A DNA stretch of 64,000 nt from an uncultured Johnsonella sp. (GTDB taxonomy: Bacteria > Bacillota > Clostridia > Lachnospirales > Lachnospiraceae): positions 8,140-72,139 of the forward strand of contig CALBCM010000012.1 in NCBI GenBank assembly GCA_937927235.1, written 5' to 3'. Position numbers and translations under genes: made by a program. The notes under the pieces are model-generated. The model was given only the letters and a program-made list of their open reading frames with translations, searched no databases and was not told the DNA's origin. This document shows positions 17,126-26,311 of the stretch, one piece after another. Each line of letters begins with the position of its first letter. Within the stretch, counting starts at the first letter, position 1.

Positions 17126-18724
17126 TCACCTTGTCCACTTATCACATAAGGAATTTATCTGGTCGGCAAATTTTGCCAAGTCTTTATTTGCTCCATCTTT
17201 ATTTTCTTTAATGACACTCAGGAGTCTTTCTCCGGCGGACCAAAGTCTCAGATAGACTCCCTGAGCCCTCTTTCGAGAAAGAACTTCTTTTGAAATAGGT
17301 ATACCCTGAGTTTCCTTGAGCCACACGCCTTGAGCCAAGTCATAAATACTTCCTGAAAAGGGAGCGGTTACTAAAATTCCCAGCTCTTTGGCTAAATACT
17401 GTGCAAATGCTCTGCATACCAGGTCTTCACCATGCACCAGAAATACCTGCTTAAGATTTTTAAATGCCTTGATCCACCTTATCAGCCCCTCTCTGTCCGC
17501 ATGTGAGCTTATACTTTCCAGAGTTTCTATTGAAGCATTTACACTGATTTTATCTCCAAAAAGCTTTACGCTGTCACCTCCGTCCTGCAAGGTACGTCCC
17601 AGTGTTCCCACCGACTGATAGCCTGCAAATACTACACTGGATTCCTTTCTCCATAAATTATGCTTGAGGTGGTGGCGTATACGTCCGGCGTCGCACATAC
17701 CGGAAGCCGAAATTATAACCTTAGGAGCTTCTTCAAAATTGATATTTTGCGATTCCTGAGGAGTCACCGATATTTTTAGTCCCTCAAAGGCTATAGGGTT
17801 AATGCCCGCCTCTACAAGTGCCTTCGTTTCATCATCAAAGCAGTTGATTATATTTTTTTTAAAGACATTTATGGCTTCAACTGCAAGCGGGCTGTCAACA
17901 TACACTTCAAAGCCTTCATGTCCATTTACAAGCCGCTCTTCCTTTATCCTTCTTATAAAATATAAAAGCTCCTGGGTCCTGCCTACTGCAAACGCAGGTA
18001 TCACCACATTGCCGCCTCTGTCAAGAGTCTTTTGGATTATAGCAGCAAGCTCCCTTGCATGGTCTATCCCCTTTTTATGATATCTGTCGCCATAAGTGGA
18101 TTCCATAAGCACATAATCAGCTTCCTCTATATATTCAGGATTACGTATAAGGGGCTTGTTGTAATTCCCTATATCTCCCGAAAAGACTATCTTTCTTTCT
18201 GTATCTCCCTCTTTAAGCCAAATCTCTATTGAAGCAGAGCCAAGCAGATGACCGGCATCAATAAATCTCACAGCAATATTGTCATTTATTACTTTTTTCT
18301 GCTTATAATCAAGTCCTTCAAACAGCTTCATACAGTCAATCGCATCCTGTACCGTGTATAAAGGCTCTACCGCCTCCTCACCTGCACGCATTGCCTTTCG
18401 GTTTTTCCACTGTGCTTCCGCTTCCTGTATATGAGCCGAATCTCTCAGCATAATATCACACAAGTCTTTGGTAGCAAAGGTTGTGATTATACGTCCTCGA
18501 AATCCTCGTGCATAAAGCAAAGGAATAAGACCGGCATGGTCTATATGGGCATGGGTTAAAAGCACTAAATCAATCTCCGAGGGAGGCACCGGCAAGGGTA
18601 CGTTTTCAAAAACATTTATTCCCTGCTCCATGCCATAGTCTACAAGCAGCTTTGTATCCGCACATTTAATATAGTGGCAGCTGCCCGTAACTTCATGGTC
18701 TGCACCTATAAATTCTATAATCAT
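17126..18724 (-). CDS. Beta-CASP metallo-beta-lactamase-fold nuclease
   Basis: The protein belongs to the MBL-fold RNA-processing group related to CPSF73/YSH1 and archaeal aCPSF2. The zinc-binding HAHIDH motif is at residues 58-63, a further His in DAGHLLGSA and Asp in FSGDIGN complete the site, and the beta-CASP part ends with an SSHADREGL motif and a C-terminal RMMBL region. Such bacterial enzymes are predicted RNA exonucleases or endonucleases; the substrate is not known. The 532-residue length is normal. It is followed closely by rnhA, another nucleic acid hydrolase. Confidence 0.88.
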   Translation of the reverse strand: MIIEFIGADHEVTGSCHYIKCADTKLLVDYGMEQGINVFENVPLPVPPSEIDLVLLTHAHIDHAGLIPLLYARGFRGRIITTFATKDLCDIMLRDSAHIQEAEAQWKNRKAMRAGEEAVEPLYTVQDAIDCMKLFEGLDYKQKKVINDNIAVRFIDAGHLLGSASIEIWLKEGDTERKIVFSGDIGNYNKPLIRNPEYIEEADYVLMESTYGDRYHKKGIDHARELAAIIQKTLDRGGNVVIPAFAVGRTQELLYFIRRIKEERLVNGHEGFEVYVDSPLAVEAINVFKKNIINCFDDETKALVEAGINPIAFEGLKISVTPQESQNINFEEAPKVIISASGMCDAGRIRHHLKHNLWRKESSVVFAGYQSVGTLGRTLQDGGDSVKLFGDKISVNASIETLESISSHADREGLIRWIKAFKNLKQVFLVHGEDLVCRAFAQYLAKELGILVTAPFSGSIYDLAQGVWLKETQGIPISKEVLSRKRAQGVYLRLWSAGERLLSVIKENKDGANKDLAKFADQINSLCDKWTR

Positions 18725-18797
18725 ATAAAGCCTCCATAAGCGTAATATTATAAAACTCTATGATTTTAATTCTAATCCCGGACTATCCATTCCTTTT

Positions 18798-19787
18798 TTA
18801 TCCTGAAAAGTCCTGCCTGAATATACTTTTAACAGTTTCTTTGTCATAAGCTATCTGTTTTTTCAGCTCCTCAAGAGAGGAAAATTTTTTTTCAGGTCTT
18901 ATAAATTTAATAAAATTTATTTCTATCTCCTCACCGTAAATATCTTTGTTAAAATCATAGATAAAGGTTTCAACTCTTGTACTGTGATTAGCTCTGTCGT
19001 TATCAACTGTAGGATTAATTCCCACATTGGTAAGCCCGAAGTATTCCTCACCTGAATTAACAAGCCTTACTTTTGAAGCATAAACACCGAATTTAGGAAG
19101 ATGCTTTCTTTTTTGAGGTATTATATTTGCAGTCGGAAAGCCCAGCAGCTTTCCGCCTATCATATTCCCATGCAGCACCTTCCCATGTATGCTGTAGCAG
19201 GTTCCAAGCAGTTTGTTGGCATTTTCTATATTCCCCTTATCCAACTCCTCTCTTATAAGAGTTGAGCTTATATCCCTGTCATATTCATCTTTTTCCTTGT
19301 CGATTATTATAACTTCATAGGAAAGCTCTTTTGGAAGCTCTTCCGCCACCTTTGTTAAAAGCTCTGCATTTCCTTCCTTATTGTGCCCAAAGGCACAGTC
19401 AGGTCCTGCAACTACAGCCTTCATATTCATTTTTTTAATTAAAATATCCTTTATGAAGTTCTCCGCTTTTATACGGGCAACTTCTTTGTTGAACGGGTAT
19501 TCTATAAGATAATCTATGCCTGAGTCATTAAGCATTTTATTTCTTTCATCATTGGTAGTTATCTGACTCGGATTTAAACCTGCCTCCTTGCTTTCGGCTC
19601 CTCCGATTATTTCACTTGGAGCCGTATTAAAGGTAAATACTGCCGTTTTCAATCCCTTTTCTTCAGCTATCCCTTTCATAACAGCAAGAAGCTTTCTATG
19701 TCCTATATGTTCTCCATCAAATTTTCCTATAGTAAGCACGGTCGCTTTATCTATATGAAAATCAGTTATATTTATATACTGTTTCAT
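18798..19787 (-). CDS. ribF: Bifunctional riboflavin kinase / FAD synthetase
   Basis: RibF phosphorylates riboflavin to FMN and adenylates it to FAD. The nucleotidyltransferase half has GKFDGEHIGH at residues 21-30 and STLIREELDKGN; the kinase half has the GKVLHGNMIGGKLLGFPTAN signature. The 329-residue length is slightly above average. It is the last gene of the rimP-nusA-infB-truB cluster, 50 bp after truB, a common neighbourhood in Firmicutes. FAD and FMN supply fits the many flavin enzymes in the window, such as EtfAB and LctD. Confidence 0.95.
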   Translation of the reverse strand: MKQYINITDFHIDKATVLTIGKFDGEHIGHRKLLAVMKGIAEEKGLKTAVFTFNTAPSEIIGGAESKEAGLNPSQITTNDERNKMLNDSGIDYLIEYPFNKEVARIKAENFIKDILIKKMNMKAVVAGPDCAFGHNKEGNAELLTKVAEELPKELSYEVIIIDKEKDEYDRDISSTLIREELDKGNIENANKLLGTCYSIHGKVLHGNMIGGKLLGFPTANIIPQKRKHLPKFGVYASKVRLVNSGEEYFGLTNVGINPTVDNDRANHSTRVETFIYDFNKDIYGEEIEINFIKFIRPEKKFSSLEELKKQIAYDKETVKSIFRQDFSG

Positions 19788-19837
19788 AAATTTACAAACT
19801 CCAGCACCGTAGATACGGTTATATAATATGGACAGAA

Positions 19838-20737
19838 TCAGAAATTCTTATATAAAATTAATTCATCGTCTTTTTTTACATACTGATATATTGCTTTAAA
19901 TTTCTTTCCAGCATCATAGACTTTAAAATATTTATCCCGGGCAGGAGGTTCCTTCAGGCAGACATGCTCCAGCTTCAGCTTATTGCCATTTTGCAGATAT
20001 CTGTCACAGTCTGCTTTTATAAATAAGCTGTCAAGATAATTAAAATAATCTTCAGTACTTATTAGATATTCTGACACCAAATCATAATCTTTATTAATTA
20101 TTTTATTTAATTCATCAAGACTTACCGCACTTTCCAGCTTGAACTCCCCTGCTCTGGTCCTTGAAAGAGTTTTCATGCAAGCCCCTACGCCAAGCTTTAA
20201 GCCTATATCATGGCAGAGAGTTCTAATATAAGTTCCCTTAGAGCAGTTTACTCTTATGCTGATTATGGGCAGAGCTATATTTTCTATTATAATGTCAAAA
20301 ATTTCGACCCTTCTTGCCTGCCTTTCAACCTCTATGCCCTGCCTTGCCAGGTCTACCAGCTTCTGTCCTTTGATTTTAATCGCTGAATACATGGGCGGTA
20401 CCTGCATGTACTCTCCCTTAAAGCTCATAATTGTTTCTATAAGTTTTTCTTCAGAGGGCAAGGTCTCACAGCTTTTAATTATTTTTCCTGAAATATCCTG
20501 AGTATCCGTAACAATGCCTAAAAGCAGCTGTGCACAGTATTCCTTGGTTTTATCAGTCATCATGTCGCAAAGCTTAGTTGCACTGCCAAAGCATACAGGA
20601 AGAACCCCTACAGCGTCCGGGTCCAATGTTCCTGTATGCCCTATTTTTTTCATCTTAAACATACCTCTCAGCCTGGCAACCACATCATGAGAAGTATAGC
20701 CCTTTTCTTTATAGATGTTTATAATTCCGTTTATCAT
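19838..20737 (-). CDS. truB: tRNA pseudouridine-55 synthase
   Basis: TruB makes pseudouridine at position 55 of the T loop in all elongator tRNAs. The catalytic Asp39 is in GHTGTLDPDAVGVLPV, and KGTYIRTLCHDIG marks the second conserved block. The C-terminal region after residue 210 is divergent and includes a PUA-like tail. The 299-residue length is usual. It lies 25 bp after nrnA and 50 bp before ribF in the ribosome-maturation cluster. Confidence 0.96.
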   Translation of the reverse strand: MINGIINIYKEKGYTSHDVVARLRGMFKMKKIGHTGTLDPDAVGVLPVCFGSATKLCDMMTDKTKEYCAQLLLGIVTDTQDISGKIIKSCETLPSEEKLIETIMSFKGEYMQVPPMYSAIKIKGQKLVDLARQGIEVERQARRVEIFDIIIENIALPIISIRVNCSKGTYIRTLCHDIGLKLGVGACMKTLSRTRAGEFKLESAVSLDELNKIINKDYDLVSEYLISTEDYFNYLDSLFIKADCDRYLQNGNKLKLEHVCLKEPPARDKYFKVYDAGKKFKAIYQYVKKDDELILYKNF

Positions 20738-20762
20738 CTTAATAAGCCCGCATCACCCTTGC

Positions 20763-21809
20763 TTAATCTTCAATTTTGAGTATTGAAACAAGTCTTGAGG
20801 ATATATTATTCACTATGTCATGCGGTGAGCCTGCCATGGTAAAGCCGGCAGCTCTTTTATGCCCTCCGCCTCCAAACTGCATTGCAATCTGACTTACATC
20901 CACCTCTTTAAGTGAGCGCATGCTTACTTTATATACATGAGGCTCCAGCTCGTACATAAACACCGCCATTTCAATTCCCTCAGTATTTCTCAGCTGGCTT
21001 ACAATGCCCTCCAGGTCAGCACCATTTACACCGTAAAAATCCATAATTTTCCTGCTCACCGCTGAATAAATACATTTGCCGTGAAAAAACACCACACTTT
21101 CAAGCAATGCTCTTCCCAAAATCTGATTCTGTCTATAGGTTTTTTTATAAAAGCTTTCATCTATAATAGAAGTAAAGTCTACTCCTTTAGAGATAAGCTC
21201 CGAAGCTGCCTCCATAGTAAATTTTGACGTGCACTCATATCTGAATACTCCCGTATCATGGACTATACCTGTATAGAGGCACTCAGCCACTTTTTTATCT
21301 ATCCTCTGCTTATCAAAAAGCTTATATAAAAGCTCACAGGTTGAGCTTGCTTCAGCTTCAACTACAGTTGTTGAAGCAAATTTAGTATTGGTAACATGAT
21401 GGTCTACAGCAAAGCTTGTTCCTGCTCTTTCAAGCAAAACCTCACTAAAGCCGAGTCTTTCAGCCGAAGCTGCATCAAGGCATATAAAAAGCTCGGGAAT
21501 GTAGTTTTTATCAATTTTGCTTTTTATATACTCATATCCGTTTAAATATGAAAATTTTTGCTGGGGTTTTTCAAGAAATACCTCTACCTCTATCTCCGAA
21601 CATAAATTTCTTATGTAATTGTACATTGCAAGGCAGGAGCCTATGCAGTCACCATCAGGTCTTACATGCCCTGAAACAGCAACCCTGCTTATACCCGAAA
21701 AAAGCTTTGAAAATTTATCCGAAGCTTTCTTCAATTCATCCTGTGACAAAAAATCTCCTGAAATAAATTCCTTTAAAATATTATTATCTGATTTATTTAC
21801 AGTTTCCAT
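20763..21809 (-). CDS. nrnA: DHH-family oligoribonuclease / pAp phosphatase NrnA
   Basis: NrnA degrades short oligoribonucleotides and dephosphorylates pAp in Firmicutes that lack Orn. The metal-binding motifs are visible: SGHVRPDGDCIGS (His48, Asp52, Asp54), VDHHVTN (the DHH motif), and GGGGHKRAAGF in the DHHA1 domain. The 348-residue length is slightly longer than usual, with a 20-residue N-terminal extension. The start is preceded by AGGAGG. It lies between rbfA and truB, the standard place for this gene. Confidence 0.94.
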   Translation of the reverse strand: METVNKSDNNILKEFISGDFLSQDELKKASDKFSKLFSGISRVAVSGHVRPDGDCIGSCLAMYNYIRNLCSEIEVEVFLEKPQQKFSYLNGYEYIKSKIDKNYIPELFICLDAASAERLGFSEVLLERAGTSFAVDHHVTNTKFASTTVVEAEASSTCELLYKLFDKQRIDKKVAECLYTGIVHDTGVFRYECTSKFTMEAASELISKGVDFTSIIDESFYKKTYRQNQILGRALLESVVFFHGKCIYSAVSRKIMDFYGVNGADLEGIVSQLRNTEGIEMAVFMYELEPHVYKVSMRSLKEVDVSQIAMQFGGGGHKRAAGFTMAGSPHDIVNNISSRLVSILKIED

Positions 21810-21834
21810 ATATTAATACCTCCTTGCCGGTGCT

Positions 21835-22227
21835 TTACTCATTTTCAGTTTCAGCCTTATCAGATGAGTCTTCATCCTTATGCATCACTTCATCTATGAG
21901 CTTTGACATTTTCATACCGTATTCAAGTGAATTATCAAGTATAAATCTAAGCTCAGGAGTATTTCTCAAATTAAGCTTAAGTGCAAGCTCACGCCTTATA
22001 AAGCCTGCCGCATTTTTAAGTCCCTCCAGAGTTTCCTTCGCTTCTTCTTCATTTCCAAGTACACTTACATATACGGTACAGTATTTAAGATCGTTGGTGA
22101 CATCTGCCCCGGTAACGCTTGTCATCGGCTTTATTCTGGGGTCTTTTATATCCGACCTTATTATATCCGCTATCTCTTTTTGTACTTCGGAATTTATCCT
22201 TGTATTTTTAATAGTCCTTCTGTTCAT
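21835..22227 (-). CDS. rbfA: 30S ribosome-binding factor A
   Basis: RbfA binds the 30S subunit near helix 1 and 44 and helps late maturation of 16S rRNA, with extra importance in the cold. The 130-residue protein has the KH-like fold with EIADIIRSDIKDPR and the AXG-type kink region near VTGADVTNDLKYCTVYVS, then an acidic tail. It lies 18 bp after infB in the same transcript and 25 bp before nrnA. Confidence 0.95.
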   Translation of the reverse strand: MNRRTIKNTRINSEVQKEIADIIRSDIKDPRIKPMTSVTGADVTNDLKYCTVYVSVLGNEEEAKETLEGLKNAAGFIRRELALKLNLRNTPELRFILDNSLEYGMKMSKLIDEVMHKDEDSSDKAETENE

Positions 22228-22245
22228 AATAATATCTCCTGTTTA

Positions 22246-25200
22246 TTATGCTCTTGAAACTTCAGCCATTATATAAGCTTCAACCTGGTCAAGCTCCTTA
22301 ATATCATTGAATTTTTCAAAAACAAGTCCACACTCATACCCTGCGGCAACCTCCTTGACATCATCCTTAAACCTTTTTAATGAAGCAAGATTTCCGTCAA
22401 ATACTACTTCGCCCTCTCTGCTAATCCTTGCCTTGCAGCCTCTTTGAAACTTGCCGTCAAGTACATAGGCACCAGCTATAGTTCCTACTCCCGACGCCTT
22501 AAACAGCTGTCTTATCTCAGCATGACCTATTACTCTTTCCTCATAGACAGGCTCCAGCATACCCTTCATAGCTGCTTCAACATCTTCTATAGCCTTATAG
22601 ATAACCTTATAAAGTCTTAAATCTACATTTTCATGCTCCGCACTCGCCTTTGCCGTGCTGTCAGGTCTTACATTAAAACCTATTATAATTGCATTGCTTG
22701 CCGCAGCAAGTGCAACATCTGATTCATTGACTGCTCCTACTCCTCCATGTATTACCTTAACTGCAACCTCTTCATTTGACAATTTTGTAAGAGATTGCTT
22801 CACAGCCTCCACAGAGCCCTGCACATCAGCCTTTACAATTATAGGCAGCTCTTTGACATTTCCCGCTTTTATCTGACTGAAAAGGGCATCAAGACTGAGT
22901 TTAGCCTTAGTTTCTTCAATAAGCTTGTTCTTGCTTTCAGAGATAAAGGTTGCCGCAAATGCCTTGGCTTCTTTATCATTTTCAGTTGCCACAAATACCT
23001 CGCCTGCATTAGGCACATTATCAAGACCAAGTATCTCTACCGGAGTTGAAGGCAGCGCAACCTTAACTCTATGCCCTTTATCATTTATCATAGCACGCAC
23101 CTTGCCTGAGCAGGCGCCTGCAGCTATAAAATCTCCGACATGCAGCGTACCTTTTTGTACCAGCACGGTCGCCACAGGTCCCTTACCCTTGTCAAGCTCC
23201 GCCTCTATCACAAGCCCTCTCGCCTTACGGTTTGGATTAGCCTTAAGCTCCTTAACCTCCGCCGTAAGGATTATCATCTCCAAAAGATTTTCAATTCCCT
23301 CTTTTGTATGTGCGGATACAGGGCAGAAGATAGTTGAGCCTCCCCAGTCCTCAGGTATAAGCTCATACTCTGAAAGCTCCTGTTTCACTCTGTCAATATT
23401 TGCGCTTTCCTTATCTATCTTGTTTACCGCAACTATTATTTCTACGCCTGCCGCCTTGGCATGGCTTATAGCTTCTACAGTCTGTGGCATAACCCCATCA
23501 TCCGCGGCAACTACAAGTATGGCAATATCCGTTGATAATGCTCCTCTCATACGCATTGCGGTAAATGCCTCATGACCCGGAGTATCCAAAAAGGTTATAG
23601 GCTGTCCGTTAATGCTGACCATATAGGCACCGATGTGCTGTGTGATTCCTCCGGCTTCCTGGCTGCTTACATTAGTTTTTCTGATTGCATCAAGCAGGGA
23701 AGTTTTTCCATGGTCTACATGTCCCATTACACAAACCACCGGAGGTCTTGAAGCCTGAAGTTTTTCATCCTCCTCATCCTCTTTTAAAAGCTCCTCAATC
23801 ACATCAACCTTTTCTTCAAGCGTGCAGATTACATCATATTCGAGCGCTATTTCTTCTGCCTGCTCAAAGCTTATTTCACTGTTTATTGTCACCAGCTTGC
23901 CTTTGAGAAACAGTTTTTTTACTATAGTTGAGGGCTGAAGCCTAAGCTTTGCAGCAAGGTCTTTTATAGTGAGCAGCTCAGGAATAATAATTTCTTTTAT
24001 ATCTTCCTCAACCACTTCAGCCTTTGCCTTAACCGGCATTATAAAAGGATGTTTGCTGATTTTTCCCTTTGAAGGTCCGTCTTCGGTACGATGCTTTTTA
24101 TCCAGCTTATTATTATTTTTAAAATTATTTTTATTTGTTCTGTTAGAAGAAGGCTTTTTAGCTAAAACTCCGTCCATAGCGGTCTTTTTATCAGCTCCCT
24201 GACTTCTTTGCCTGCTTTGTCTTGACCTTGAATCTGAGCTTCTCTCATCCTTGTCTTTATCCTTATCGGCAAAGTCATTCCTTTTATTTCTCAATCCCTG
24301 AGAATTATCTCTGAAATAGCCTTGACCTCCTGGCTTTCTCTCTCCAAAGCTGCGGCTTCTTGAATCATTTCTAAATTCGCTCTTAGTCTCGGATTTTACT
24401 TCACCCCTGTTATCCTTTAAAGGATTTCTGCTGAAGCTTTTATTTTCAGTCCTTAATGATGTCCGGCTGTTAGTCCTGCCCTCAGTCCTGTTGTCACCTC
24501 TGCTGCTCCTGTTGTCGGTATTTTTCTGGAACTGCTGATTTCTATTTTTATTATCTCTTTGTTCACGATTTTCTCTGTTCCTCTTGTTTGCCTGATTATC
24601 ACGCATTTCTTGCGACATTTCTCTGCCTTTTCCATCTCTTGCCTGCTGGTTCCTGCTTCTATTGTCCAGCGGCTTCGCATCTTTTAAAGCAGGCTTTAAA
24701 TCATTTGCCGCACTTATTGAATCTGACCTTGGTCTGACCTGATTTTTAGGCTGATTATGATTTTGAGAGGTGATTTTTTCCTGCCTGTTTTTTTCAAGGT
24801 TATTCTTTTCAAAATTATTTTTTTCACTCTTCTTAACTGATTCTAACTGTTTCTTTTCCACTGATACTTTCGCTGCCTCTTTTTCATTATCTATATTGTC
24901 TGTATTTAAATTTGTTTCTTTTAAAGAAATATCCTGCTTGGAATTATCTGTTTTAGCTTCAGCTGCATTTAACATTCCTTTATTTAGAGCTTTTTTATTT
25001 TCAGAAATATTTTCTGCAATTATGGTTTTTTTTGCCTGGCCGTCATTATTTTGAATACTTTTTGCAGCTGCCCTTTTTGCAACCGCCTCTTTTTCCGACT
25101 TATCAGCTGCTATAATACTTTTTAAATTTTCCCCGCCTAATTTATTTAACATCTCACCTAGATTTGAAGTTATGGTTTTTTTATAGTCAGCTTCCCGTTT

Positions 25201-25716
25201 TGAAGCCCCGGGGTGTTTCTTTTTATTTTCCTTTTTATTTTTATATTTTTCTTCTGCTCTTACCGTCTTTTTCCCCGCCGTATTTTGATTATTCATATTC
25301 CCCGATGAAGTTGCCAATACTGAATTTTCCTCAATTTTCTGTGAAGTTTCCGATTTTTTTTCTTCATTCTCCGGGGCAGTATTTTGATTTTTATTTAAAA
25401 TCTTTTTCTCGGAATTTTTCGGATACAGCCCCATTGCATTTTTAGCATTCTGAGGACGAAAAACTGCCATTATTTTGCTTTTTGGAGCAGCTGAGACCGG
25501 TTCAGCCTCTTTATTATCGGTTCCAGCAGCTGCAGCTTCATCTTTTTTTGTATTACTTTGCTTTTCAGCAGCTCTATAGCTGCTTCTTATAGTACCTTCC
25601 TCCTCATCACTTATATTTGAGGCAGGAGTTTTTCCTGTAATTCCCTGTTTTTCAAGAATTTCAAGAATCTCTTTGTTTTGTATATTAAGCTCTTTAGCAA
25701 GTTCCCGGATTCTCAA
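22246..25716 (-). CDS. infB: Translation initiation factor IF-2, with a very long disordered N-terminal region
   Basis: IF-2 brings fMet-tRNA to the 30S subunit. An IF2_N helix bundle opens the protein, a second one lies near residues 585-640, and the GTPase core follows with GHVDHGKTS, DTPGHEAF and NKID. Domains II, III and the fMet-tRNA-binding IV complete it. The first ATG-type frame would begin with TTG inside the ribosome site; I place the start at the TTG at 25716, which follows AGGAGG by nine bases and gives the usual opening M-RIRELAKEL. Residues about 85-560 are Lys/Asn/Arg/Ser-rich and disordered, with an Arg-rich tract around 330-540. At 1156 residues it is longer than most. Confidence 0.95.
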   Translation of the reverse strand: MRIRELAKELNIQNKEILEILEKQGITGKTPASNISDEEEGTIRSSYRAAEKQSNTKKDEAAAAGTDNKEAEPVSAAPKSKIMAVFRPQNAKNAMGLYPKNSEKKILNKNQNTAPENEEKKSETSQKIEENSVLATSSGNMNNQNTAGKKTVRAEEKYKNKKENKKKHPGASKREADYKKTITSNLGEMLNKLGGENLKSIIAADKSEKEAVAKRAAAKSIQNNDGQAKKTIIAENISENKKALNKGMLNAAEAKTDNSKQDISLKETNLNTDNIDNEKEAAKVSVEKKQLESVKKSEKNNFEKNNLEKNRQEKITSQNHNQPKNQVRPRSDSISAANDLKPALKDAKPLDNRSRNQQARDGKGREMSQEMRDNQANKRNRENREQRDNKNRNQQFQKNTDNRSSRGDNRTEGRTNSRTSLRTENKSFSRNPLKDNRGEVKSETKSEFRNDSRSRSFGERKPGGQGYFRDNSQGLRNKRNDFADKDKDKDERSSDSRSRQSRQRSQGADKKTAMDGVLAKKPSSNRTNKNNFKNNNKLDKKHRTEDGPSKGKISKHPFIMPVKAKAEVVEEDIKEIIIPELLTIKDLAAKLRLQPSTIVKKLFLKGKLVTINSEISFEQAEEIALEYDVICTLEEKVDVIEELLKEDEEDEKLQASRPPVVCVMGHVDHGKTSLLDAIRKTNVSSQEAGGITQHIGAYMVSINGQPITFLDTPGHEAFTAMRMRGALSTDIAILVVAADDGVMPQTVEAISHAKAAGVEIIVAVNKIDKESANIDRVKQELSEYELIPEDWGGSTIFCPVSAHTKEGIENLLEMIILTAEVKELKANPNRKARGLVIEAELDKGKGPVATVLVQKGTLHVGDFIAAGACSGKVRAMINDKGHRVKVALPSTPVEILGLDNVPNAGEVFVATENDKEAKAFAATFISESKNKLIEETKAKLSLDALFSQIKAGNVKELPIIVKADVQGSVEAVKQSLTKLSNEEVAVKVIHGGVGAVNESDVALAAASNAIIIGFNVRPDSTAKASAEHENVDLRLYKVIYKAIEDVEAAMKGMLEPVYEERVIGHAEIRQLFKASGVGTIAGAYVLDGKFQRGCKARISREGEVVFDGNLASLKRFKDDVKEVAAGYECGLVFEKFNDIKELDQVEAYIMAEVSRA

Positions 25717-25720
25717 TATA

Positions 25721-26029
25721 TTATACCTCCTCTTCTTCAATTAATTTTTTTATATTTACTGCAAAATTTTTATCACTTATCCCTACCGATGACCTTGGAC
25801 CCTTTCCTATAGCCCTTCCAAGCTGATTTATAGACGAATACAGCTTTAGCGGAGCCTCGTAAAACCGACATTTATCACGGAACAGTTTTTTAGTATTTTC
25901 GGAAGCATCTTCTGCAACAATTACCAGCCTTGCTTGACCCGACTTTACAAGCTTTTCTGTTAAGAAACCGCCACTTACCACCTTTCCCGCACGTGTTGCC
26001 AGCCCTAACAGTCTAAGTGCTTTGTCCAT
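25721..26029 (-). CDS. ylxQ: L7Ae-family ribosomal-type RNA-binding protein (YlxQ)
   Basis: This is a small L7Ae/L30e/S12e/Gadd45-fold protein of the YlxQ type, which binds kink-turn RNA; its cellular role in Firmicutes is not settled. The start at 26029 follows GGAGG with a six-base spacer and opens MDKALRLLGLATRAGKVVSG, the family signature. It has 102 residues. It overlaps the end of ylxR by 17 bp and ends 4 bp before infB, so translation is probably coupled through the block. Confidence 0.9.
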   Translation of the reverse strand: MDKALRLLGLATRAGKVVSGGFLTEKLVKSGQARLVIVAEDASENTKKLFRDKCRFYEAPLKLYSSINQLGRAIGKGPRSSVGISDKNFAVNIKKLIEEEEV

Positions 26030-26300
26030 ATAAAGCCTCCATCTCAGAAATAAGCTTTTCATAAACATCTTTTGAAATGCTCATTTTAAATGATTTATCA
26101 AGCCCCCTATTTTTCTGTAGCTTCCTCATGCAGTCCACATCTTTGCAGATATACGCTCCCCGGCCGTTTTTCTTACCAGTTTCATCAATGCTTATTTGTG
26201 TACCCTCAGTCTTTACAATTCTGAGCATTTCTTTTTTAGTCTTTTGAATTCCACAGCCTATACACAGTCTTTGCGGCTGCTTCTTTTGAATACTTTTCAA
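26013..26300 (-). CDS. ylxR: YlxR/RnpM family RNA-binding protein
   Basis: YlxR (DUF448) proteins bind RNA and have been reported to act as modulators of RNase P (RnpM). The family marks are visible: RLCIGCG near residue 11, GKKNGRGAYICK, and CMRKLQKNRGLDKSF. The 95-residue length is normal. The start is a TTG at 26300, four bases after AGGAGGAGC; no better start exists. It lies 11 bp after nusA and overlaps ylxQ. Confidence 0.92.
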   Translation of the reverse strand: MKSIQKKQPQRLCIGCGIQKTKKEMLRIVKTEGTQISIDETGKKNGRGAYICKDVDCMRKLQKNRGLDKSFKMSISKDVYEKLISEMEALYGQST

Positions 26301-26311
26301 AAAAGCTCCTC

